Of a DNA stretch of 64,000 nt, positions 1-11,000 are shown piece by piece. This DNA is from Cranoglanis bouderius (taxonomy: Eukaryota > Chordata > Actinopteri > Siluriformes > Cranoglanididae). The notes below the pieces were generated by a model. The model had not been told where the DNA came from. It made no database searches and was given only the letters and a program-made list of their open reading frames with translations. The position numbers were made by a program, and so were the translations under genes. The stretch covers positions 12,908,013 through 12,972,012 of the forward strand of contig CM042565.1 in NCBI GenBank assembly GCA_023630585.1, given 5' to 3'. Position 1 is the first letter of the stretch, and every line of letters begins with the position of its first letter.

Positions 1-33
1 TCTTTTCTCTCCATCATGCTGTTAGATTCTTAG

Positions 34-65
<32 letters not shown>

Positions 66-118
66 GGTGCGTGTGTGCTACATACAGTACGAGAGCTGTT
101 TTGAAATATCACGTATGC

Positions 119-158
<40 letters not shown>
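119..158. repeat. (GT)n microsatellite
   Basis: About 20 uninterrupted GT units, 3' of a T-homopolymer at about 38-65. Confidence 0.9.
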
Positions 159-161
<3 letters not shown>

Positions 162-844
162 GTTAAAGATTTCTATTTCCTTCCTTCTGTTTGCCATTTT
201 TTAGATATGAAGCACCTCATGGACTTGTCTCAGAACTCTTCACGCTATCTAATATTCTGACTTTTTACTAGAATCCAGGGGATAATTTCTTTTTCACTCT
301 TATTGGTATAGTTATGCAAATGCTCTCAGTTATTAAGAGTATAACCTTAGTAATCACATGTTAAAGGAAATACTTGGCGGGGGGGGAAAAAACAACAACA
401 CATAGTATGTGAAAAAGTGCCTGGAAAAAAGTTGCACATATTATGTATAATTATAAAACATAGATATAGCTTGTGCATTTATCTCAGTAACATTAACAAG
501 GCTAGTAGTCAGTGCTTTTTAGATGTATTTTTTGCACAGTATTTTGCATAAACCAGTAAATAATGAAGTATACAGTACTTTTAATGTACAGTGTTATTAA
601 TCCGCCCATCAGATTTTTCAGCAGTTTTTTTTTTTTTGTCATGTTTTATGTGCAAGTCTTTAAATTTGACGTAAGAATCGATGATGTCTGACTGTAAAAA
701 ATATATATATATATAAACTGATTTGAGTTATACGTTGTCTCATCCAAATTTGGGAACATTACAAAGATCCTGAAAATTATTTTTTATATAGTTTTGTTTA
801 GTCAAAGATGTAGTTTGGTCATACATGTGTGTATACTGTATATA

Positions 845-1247
845 GTTGAGTGCAGATGTTTGCACACCCTTAGGACAAAATGACGGTTAAATAAAAATAA
901 GAAAAATATCTTAAAGCAAAAAAAAAAAAAAAAAGTGTTCATTTCAATAACGAAGGTTTGTAGTGTATGTTGTGACATTAATAGAAGGGGAAAGTTCAAA
1001 GTTTGCATTTCTTTCTACGCGTGTGATTTATTCTCTACATTGTCATCGAATCGGTTCTGGAGTCACTGGAAATTTATTTTTAAACTGTTTTGGATTTTTG
1101 TCTAATTGCAGGACGTGTCCATATATGCTTCGTATTTACCTTCCTAGAATTGTATCTTGTTGTTGAACTGTAATACAAAGATACATTTCACCATTTTTTT
1201 TTTTTTTAACATTAGAAAAACGATGGGTGTAAACTTTTGCACTCCGA
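845..1247. mobile_element. small non-autonomous DNA element
   Basis: The ends are imperfect inverted copies (gtgcagatgtttgcacaccc and gggtgtaaacttttgcactc) with no coding capacity between them. A related element with the same ends lies at about 35707-36218. It is downstream of the receptor stop and may be part of its 3' UTR. Confidence 0.45.
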
Positions 1248-1270
1248 TGTAGGATTATTAAAAATAATGT

Positions 1271-1308
<38 letters not shown>

Positions 1309-1546
1309 CCTCAAATGATCAAGAGAAAGTGATGGTTCTTGACCTATATTCTTTTGTGCAGTGTGATTCTGTGGATACATTTGACCTATTTTTGGAAATG
1401 AAAACATTTAAAATGAATAAATCTTCCCTAATACATATTAAAGATTATATACTTTAAACACACTGGTTTCACTCTCAAGGTTTATACATATTATTATGGC
1501 AAAAAAAAAAAATTCTTAAAAATTTTCTTAAAATATTTATATACAG

Positions 1547-2089
1547 TTAAGGAATTGGATTTACAGTGCTGTTTGTGAGAGACATTTGATCAGGAGCTCC
1601 TCTCGTTTTCTCGGGTAAAGAGAGTGACCTTCGAAGGTACTCCTGTCCTGGAGCTGAAGACGCTGCTCCTGAGCTGGAAGGAGTCGGAGGCGTGGCCTTG
1701 GTGATCTGCTGGAAAAGCTCCATGGTGGTGTAGTCACTCATGAAAGCACTTGTTGGGTTTGCTACAGCTGTGGATTCAGACTCTGTGCCTAATATGCTAG
1801 GCGGGTCCATTATATTGTTAGCTCCTACAGGTGGGTCTTCTATAGAGCCTTTATGATTACTGTCTATGGGAAAATCCTCATTAGGTGTCGGGTCTATTGT
1901 TGTTGAAGTTGTAGGTGATGAAGGAGGTTCGTTATCTACTGGGGGAGGTGCCGTGTTAGGCATAAGGGTAGCCTTGGTCCAGTCCTGAGAGGCATTGCAG
2001 GTAGAATGTGTCTCCTTTTTGGCCTCCAACACAGACACATGTTCTTCTGTCTCCTCGAGATTCGGCCTGCAAAGAAGCTCCATCACCTC
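1547..2089 (-). CDS. il31ra: receptor exon 15: cytoplasmic tail and stop
   Basis: 543 nt from tttacag to the stop at 1547. Residues 589-768 begin with an acidic box 2-like stretch (EVMELL, then Glu-rich to about 612). A Pro/Ser/Thr-rich, probably disordered tail follows. The only tyrosines are Y708 (SDYTTM) and Y739 (QEYLRR). YTTM fits the YxxM binding site for the PI3-kinase p85 SH2 domain; no YxxQ STAT3 site is present. Confidence 0.85.
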   Translation of the reverse strand, partial: EVMELLCRPNLEETEEHVSVLEAKKETHSTCNASQDWTKATLMPNTAPPPVDNEPPSSPTTSTTIDPTPNEDFPIDSNHKGSIEDPPVGANNIMDPPSILGTESESTAVANPTSAFMSDYTTMELFQQITKATPPTPSSSGAASSAPGQEYLRRSLSLPEKTRGAPDQMSLTNSTVNPIP

Positions 2090-5000
2090 CTGTAAATGAA
2101 TAAAGAGTAAAAAAAAAAAGTTTTCATACATGGAAAAATGTCAATACTGTTACTCTCTCCTTTCTTGGAAAGGTTCTTTGGAAAGTTAAGGGTTCTCATC
2201 TTAAAGGAGATTCACTTGGAACACTTTCTGAAAGGGAACTCCAACTGAAGAGGTTAAACAAATTTCATTAAAATTCTTCAGACATTAAAAATATTCATTC
2301 TTGAACCTGATTGGTCAGAAGGTGTTGATTCATTTTCTGTAACTGTAGCTCTGACAATAATGATGGCTGTATTTCAAACCACAGGCTTGTGCTCTTTCTA
2401 ATAACATTATTGCTTCTATAGTAACAGCTCGTTCACAGGGATTTGTACAGTGGACGATCCACCCAATCTAAGACTAATAATTAAATGGACATACAAATGT
2501 GTTGTTATTGAAATGCTAAATGTTGATATTGTGACAGTTTCTGGAAGGAGACTGATTAACATTTCTGGGATGAGTCTCCAGGGTCAGCGCACTGTAACAG
2601 TAAGTTTCCCACCACTGGAAAGTCTTCAGTACAGAGGACTTTGTGGTTTCTCAGTAACATGACAAGCATGTTTTTTTCTTATTATTATTAACGTCAAGAT
2701 TTTAAGTACTTAGGGTCAACTGTCCAGAGCAACGGGGAGTGTGGAAAACAGGTGAAGAAGCATGTGCAGGCAGGTTGGAACGGGTGGAGAAAAGTGTCAG
2801 GTCTGTTGTGTGATAAAAGAGTACCAGCAAGAATGAAAGGAAAGGTGTACAGGACAGTAGTGAGACCAGCGATGTTGTATGGTTTGGAGACAGTTGCACT
2901 GAGGAAAAGACAGGAGGAAGAGTTAGAGGTAGCAGAGCTGAAGATGTTGAGGTTCTCTTTGGGAGTGACGAGGATGGATAGGATCAGGAATGAGTACATC
3001 AGAGGGACAGCACATGTGAGATGTTTTGGAGACAAAGTTAGAGAGGCCAGGTTGAGATGGTTCGGACATGTTCAGAGGAGGGAGAGTGAATATATCGGTA
3101 AAAGGATGCTGAGGTTAGAGCTGCCAGGCAGGAGGCCGAGAGGAAGAGCAAAGAGGAGGTTTATGGATGTAGTGAAGGAGGACATGAAGGTAGTCAGTCT
3201 GAGAGAAGAGGATGCAGGGGATAGGGCTAGATGGAGGCAGATGATTCGCTGTGGCGACCCCTGAAGGGAACAGCCGAAAGGAAAAGAAGAAGAAGTCAAG
3301 TGAGAGAAAAAGAGACTAGTGAGGGAATGACAGTTTATAGCTGTTGCAATATGCGTGAGAACAAGAACTTACTTGCTTCATGGATGTTCCACAACATTAA
3401 ATGTAACTAAGGTATGATGTGGTATAAGAGAAATAAAACACTTTGGGATGTGTAGTTATCAACAAATAATCAACTTTAGAGTGGTAACTGTAAACCATCT
3501 TGATTATTTTCCTATAACAGCATGCCCCGAAGGTGTGTTAATGAGTTTAACTGCAAGACCTTGTAATTATAAGGTTGTGACATTATACACAAGCTTTACT
3601 ACATCAGTTGACACTGGTCTTATGTGAGAAAAACATTGCTCAGAAGTATAAATACTGTACAGCCTTTCGAGTACCAAAATGCCTTCACATCCTAGAATTA
3701 CAGAATTATCAAGTGAAACTTTATCATTCCAAATACAGCTGATATTCGGAGCCTTAAAACTCACCAGTTCCTGACCGCCTTCAATTTTCTGTACAGCATT
3801 ACTGTTGCAGGGGTTGGGTATACTCGGCCATAGCAGTTTCTTGGATCTAGGTGATAGCGATATGTTTGGTGTCAAATCTTTCATGTCTTTCTTGCGATAA
3901 AATTGTAATTAAATTTGTAAAAATGTTCAAACTGGGGCTTAACCTTTTCAAAAGCCGAAAGCAGAGATGAGTGGCAAGTAGCAGAGCAATTACACCTGCA
4001 ATGACTCCTGCCAACATTCCACTTATAGCCACCGAGTCTGAGGAACCAGATATTCAGTTACATTTTACATCCATTACAGAATCTTCAGGTTGTGAAACCT
4101 GTGACTGTACTGCTGCACAGGAAGCATACATTCAATCATAAAAAACACTCTAAATACCGCACTAGCTATTATAAATAAAAAAAAAAGGTACAAACAAACA
4201 TCAGACACAAGGGTTGCACCCTCCATGGTTTTTAAATGGAAAAAAGTTAAATGTACCACTGTTTTTAAACTGGTCAGGGGTAGGTAGAAAACTGATGTTG
4301 GCTCAGTGTCTATTTTGGGTGGTTATTTTGATCATTCGTATACAACACTGAGCCAACATTGGCATTTTCATAACAAACCAACATTAGGCCAACATGGATG
4401 AAAGTCTGCTGGCACTGGTGGCCCAATGTTGGCCCAATGGACAAATTTTTGTTGGGTTAACATTGGCACCCAACATTGGCCCAACATCAGTTGGCCCAAC
4501 ACCACTAAACTGTATCATGTGTTAGTGTAGGAAAACTTACCCAACGTATCATGTGTTAGTGTAGGAAAACTTACCCAACGTATCAAAGCACTTAGATTCA
4601 CTCCGCTTTCCCTCCCCTGCAGCCGTGTATGCAGACAGCTGCATGCAGTACATACTTCCACTTCGCAGATTCAGCAACTCATAGCTGTTCGCGCTAGGAT
4701 GCACTGTGATATCTGCCAACACATCCACATATCCAGAATACTGGAAATTAAACAAGCTAAATATGTTTATACGTGTGTGATTTGAAGGGTACCTTTTTTA
4801 CATTGGGCCTTCATACTTCATCCATAAGAAATACGTTTTTACAAAATATTTTTCGACACAGCGGAGTCCATCCATCCATTCATGGCACAAGCCGGGGGAC
4901 ACCCTGGACGGTGTGCCAACCCATCACAGGGCACAATCGCACACACATTCACAAACCCATTCACATACAACGGTCAATTGGGAAATGCCAATCAGACTAC

Positions 5001-8000
5001 AGTGCATGTCTGGGGGAGGAAACTGGAGGAAACCCCCAAAGCACAAGAAGAACATGCAAACTCTGCGCACACAGGCCGGACGTGGGGTTCGAACACCAGA
5101 GTGCGAGGCAAAAGTGGTAACCACTAAGCCATCGTGCCGCAGTCAAAACATTTCAAAATAAATATCAAAACACGTGTGATGACAAACCTTACAGAGAAAC
5201 TGCAAAACGCAACATTATCCGTCCTGAAAACTTACAGTTTTACCTCTGACAGTTACAAATCGCTGAAATTGGAGACTCCTTCCAAAATTAATATAATAAA
5301 ATAAATAATATTAATAAATAAATAAACAGAATAAAGCACAAGTATCCTGGGCTTTATTCTGTTTATTCTGTGTGAGTCATGTGGCCCGATTGATAATAAT
5401 GTCATGTGGCCCGACTGAAAGCAGAGTTCCTCTTACCACCCCAAAGTTGATTATTATTATGCTGACACTGGAGACTCCTTCCAACGTCAAATAACCCTTG
5501 ATGCTGTAAAGACGTTTATGTCTTTATATCTGCTGCTGCTGGAGTTTACAGAAAAGTGCCTACTGGTTTGTCACCAAATTGATACAGAGTGGAGTTAGGA
5601 ATATCTCACGAATGTAACAGCGGACTCACTTTTTTTGCTGTTGTCTTGTGCGTAGCGGATGATGTAACCTTGCAGAAAGCCACGCACGTCCTCTTCAGGC
5701 ACCGGGCTCCATGTAATCACAAAGGAATTCTGGGTAACGTTAGAGCTGCTCACATTCCCAGGAGCAGTGAGTGGAGCTGATAGAAGAAGATAAGAAGGTC
5801 AGTCTAAGTCTTTTCAAGGTTATGTTCTACAATTAATACAGCAGTGGCATTAATGGTGTGAAACTGGACTGACTTCCTTCAGTGAGGTAGACCTGAGTTC
5901 TTCCATACGTCTGATCACTGTTATTTACTTTCTTCAGGTTGCAGGTGTCTTTTTCATGCCTGGCGTGCAGGAAGAAGTGGTATTTCTTATAGGGCTGAAA
6001 TGCAACTGCACATAAAGCAAAAGGAAAAGATAGATAGATATACCTCCAAATGGAAAAATGTTTGGTGGGTTATAAAACTGGTCTGAAAGATTTGTTAGTA
6101 GAAATCGTAACTACATGAACAACATTTAAAAATTTTTTTTTTTTTGCAAAACCCTGAATATAGTATTCACAAATCCCTCCCACAGTTTGTTTAGAAACAT
6201 TTCTGAGCATACTTTTTCCTTAAGCCCTATCTATAATGAACGACAAGCACATTCTAATCAGGTTATAATGCAGTCATAAAGCCTTATTCAAGATCACTTA
6301 TCTTTATCCACACAACCACGTTGATGGAATTTGGATCATCAATAATTATACACAAAATTATAGGCATGGAATTATGGGTCTTTTTGGCATTGATGATATA
6401 ATGTCATGAACACTACTTATAATGCATTATAACTAGCCATAATGCATAAGACACATAAAGTGTAATGTCTTTTCATAAAACATTTCATTAATGATTACAT
6501 ATTGCAATGTTTCATATAGTTTTCTTTGAATTTAATTTTTTAAACTTTTATTTAATACATATCTATAATGAAGTATGAACACATTCTTCACAGGTTGTAA
6601 TGCGGTCATAAAGCCTTGTTCAGGATTACTTATTGTTATACGACCATGCTGACGGAATCTGATTTCATAATATTTATATCTTTAGTAATTATATGCAAAA
6701 TTATCAGCACTGAATTATGAGTCTTTTGGCACTGATGATATAATGTTATTTACTACTTAAAATGCATTATAATGCATACGTCTCATAAAGTGTCGTGCCT
6801 TTTCATAAAATATTTCATGATTAAATACATATTTCATATACTTTTCTTTGATTTTTTTTAAAAATCTAATAATGAAGTATTATAAGTGAAGCACATTCTA
6901 ACCGGGTTATAATGCATTCATAAGATCTTGTTCAGGATTATTTATTGTCACATGACCATGTTGGTGGAATCTGGTTTATAAATAATTATACATAAAATCG
7001 ACACTGAATTATGAGTCTTTTTTTTTGGCACAAGTAACCAAGAAAGCTACTCATAATGCATTACAACCACTCAAAATGCATAGTAACCATAACGTGTAAT
7101 ACATTTTCCTAAAATATTTCATGAATAATTACATATTTCATATATCTGTTTTCATAAAATATTTGTCATCATGTGTACCCTGCATCATGAATGCATTATT
7201 GCATGTTATGAATGCACATTTAATTTAATTGTCATTTAATTTCATATTTGTTCACAGAGGCGTTTTAACGGTGCATTATTGAAATGGATTTTAGAAAATG
7301 AAGTACCGTTCGGAGTTTGGATAGTATGGTAGTTTTTCTTCACGTAGAAGGTTGCATAAGATAACGTCTCATTGCTCGCCCACCACTCTACCGAATAGCA
7401 AGGATATTTCCTGGACAGCGTGTTATTCCACGAAAGACTGAAGCTGTTATTATTCTTCAGAGTAACTTCAAATGCTCTGTCCAAATCTGTCGCGACGAAA
7501 CAAATATAGCTGAGTTATACATAAAGGACAACTCTGGTATACATGCTAGTGTCAGTGCAGGTACATAAATTAAAATGACCTTTAATAAAATAAGTAAATG
7601 ACACATATACAGTAACATATGACATATATGCACATATCCTCTCACATAATATCTGTTATGAATATCTGAGATGACCTACCACTCTGATCCTCCATGGCGT
7701 CTATGACCAAGCGTGCAGCAGGCGATGGTCCGGCTTTATTTGTGGCACTGATGCCGACTTCGTAGGCGGAATAGCACAGAAACAAAGTGACATTTTGTGC
7801 TTTGAGGAAATAACTGCTTTCTTCAGCAGGTTCCCCAGATGCCTTCTGGACTGTCACAGTGTAGTTTTCGACTGCCTGACTGTGCACATACTGAAAATAC
7901 CAAAGAGAAAAATGATGGGAAACAAATGAGCAGTTCATACCCATATGAAAATGAATGCACTAAATGTAAGAATTGAGCATATTTGAACCTAAAGTGAAAT

Positions 8001-11000
8001 AAAACCTAATTATATTCTAAAATTCCTATTCTGAATAATTTACTTTAAATGATCAGTGATGCCATTTTCTACAGTTGACCAAATTTGCATGAGTAAGCAG
8101 AGTGAAGAAAATCAGGTGAGCTGGTACCTCCCACTTCACGGTTATTTTCCTTTGTCCAGTTTGGACCGGATGGGAATGAGTTTCTTTTATGACGGGTGCA
8201 TCTACCAATTCTGGTGAGAAAAATAGGTTAAACATACAGTAAGCATCCACTATGAACCTTCTTCTCAAACCAACAGGCAATCAGACAGGATTCAGTGAAA
8301 ATGTGTTTTAACGTTATGTTTTAAATCAGGAATAAAATATAACAGGGCATGTCGTTATAGGAAAATAATCAATAATAATAGCAGGCCCTAAAGTGTTATA
8401 GAACGACGTCACACTTTTTTTTCTGTTTGTTGAACTTCCGTGAAACAAGTTAGTTTACAGTTACGGCATTTGGCAGACGCCCTTATCCAGAGCGACTAAC
8501 ATTTATCTCATTTACACATCTGAGCAGTTGAGGGTTAAGGGCCGTGCTCAAGGGCCCAACAGTGGCAGCTTGGTGGTGCTGGCCTTCTGATCAGTAGCCC
8601 AACGCCTTAACCACTGAGCTACCACTGCCCTAGTTCTGGTTATCACTTATGATCAGCTATAAAAAGTCGTTCCTTCACCAGTTCCTCCTTTTTTCTGTCT
8701 TGAATTCAAATTCAAATTTTATTTGTCACACACACAACCATACGCCGTGTAGTGAAATGCTTTTTCCGACTGTCCGTGACATAAGATAGAATTCACGTAG
8801 ACCAGAATTTACTTGAATACAGTTAGAAAAAGAGAAAGTATTTAAAATAAAGTATAAAAATATAATGTAAGGATATAAACATGGGTGGTAGCGACAGTCT
8901 GACTATAATTGGGATAAAGTGTCGACATGCGCAGTTGTTTCGTGTCGTTATAATGCTGTGCACCATTAAGCTGAGGTAGTTGTACTGAAATTGCTCACAT
9001 ATATAATAAATATTTATAAATACAAGGTAATACAGGATAAAGTGGTTACTGAAGATGAATGTATTAGAAGAAGATGTATTAGATTAGAAGATGTATTAAT
9101 GGAATGTGGGTGGTTTGGGTGTTGTGTAGCCAGTCCAAGCTCTAGTCATTGGTGTTGTTCTGTTTGATGGCCCAAATGGCCTGTGAGAAAAAGCTCCTCC
9201 TCATTCTCTCTGTTGGCCTTCAGGGAGCGAAAACACTTCCCTGACCGCAACAGAGAAAGAGTCCGTGAAAAAAAAAAAAAAAAAAAAAAAGCAGAAACAG
9301 AAAAGCGTCTGTTATGAAGACTTTCCCACGCAGGAACAGTAACTGACTGTTACAAAGCACTGACACTGGAGACTCCTTCCATGAATGTTCACTGAAAATC
9401 TAGTCACAGAAACACCATATCAACTATTATACATTTTTCTTTATTAAATATCAGCGCATTTTTAAAAAAAAATGTGTTTATTCTTAGGCTTAGATTAGTC
9501 TACAACCCGACCCGCTCGCTCAGGTCCTCTGGCTCCGGACTCATCTCTGTCCCTAGGTATCGTTTATCTACAATGGGTGGCAGGTCATTCAGTGTAGCAG
9601 CACCCAAGATCTGGAATTCACTCCCTCTGATGTTTCGCAGCGCCACTTCTATCTCTGAGTTTAAATCTCAACTGAAAACTTATTTGTTTTCTCAGTGTTA
9701 TCTGTCCTAATGTGTTTGCTATGTATTTTGCTCTCAATGACTATACTATCTGTACTGTGTTTTCCATTTTTTGTTTTTGTCCATGACCGTTCATTGTTTA
9801 TGTATTACTGTATTACTATTGTAAAGCGTCCTTGAGCTCTGGAAAGGTACTATATGAATTAAACATATTATTATTAGATTACACGGAGCGTCCGCTGCAT
9901 TACTCCCTATGAATGAGTTGTTATTAATTAACAACTATCAGAATGAGCACATTACATTACAGCTGGCACTACTGTCAAAGCCGCTGTTACAGAAACTTAA
10001 TCAACACCTTCTGATGAATCAGATACAAGTATCCAACGGCGCTGGGGTATGAAATGAGCTATGTACTTTAGTTATACTTTTTGATAACTATGTCAGGACT
10101 ATACCTCGTGGGACTCTGATGACCTCGCTCAAGGGACAAAGAGTACACTCAGTAGTTACAACACACTGTATTTGCATCTCATAGGATTGAGAAGAGACAA
10201 CATCTCCCACGGAGCAGTCTCTGCTGTTCTGGGACTTCACCTACAGCATGAGAAGAAGAAAAAAATAGAGGAAGCATTTAACACCTCAAATGAATGCATG
10301 TTTCACAAATTGCTCATATATTCCTCGGGTTGTTACAGAACCCTGTATTTATATCTAACCGAAAGTGATCTGTCATGGTAGTGAGAAAATATTTGAATAC
10401 CTTAAAAACGTGCCAAGTGTTGAGCAAGATATAAGAAAAGATTCTCTGTCATGTTAGCCTTGAGTTTACTTCACTTGACTTCTTTAGCTAGCTATCTAAC
10501 TAGTTATTGAATAGTTGCCCAGAAATTAGTCTTCAGAATGCTGATTGAGACATTATATAAATTATATAGTGTTTTTTTCTTCTTCTTTTTTTCCTTCATA
10601 TTAGGGCTTGCTAGCTATCCTATTACCTAAGTATTAGCATAGAACATGCTAAGTTATCTCGCTATTCATGCTAGGACCTGCCAATCCCCTGTAGGATAAA
10701 TGTTTAATTAGCAAACAAAACAGAAACAGAAAGGTAGTGAAATGAATCTGTGAACTGTAAATGCTAAGCAGTGCTAGTTTACTATTTTCCTTTGCTAGGT
10801 TAAGCCTATTTAACTTTACGCTTGGTTAAGCTAATGGTTCCTTTCATAGCATTTCATGAAAGTAACAGATCCACTTGCTTATTGTAATTATTACAATTTA
10901 AAAAAAGGCTAAATCTGGCACTATCTTTGCTTTTCCACCGTACTTGTGAACAATACTATAGATTTCTCAGGCTATCTGACATTAAAAAAAAAAAAAAGTC

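Noticed and set aside
3847..3943. Read-through of the 97-nt intron as coding sequence
   Set aside because: Read-through gives a stop just before box 1. Removing the intron joins the basic stop-transfer residues to SKKLLWPSIPNP in frame.
4862..5161. Three overlapping frames of 81-115 residues
   Set aside because: They lie in a common dispersed repeat with no conserved protein pattern.
5590..5640. A frameshift in the receptor at the A7 run in exon 11
   Set aside because: An alternative donor 24 nt downstream restores the phase, and the whole model then sums to an exact multiple of three.
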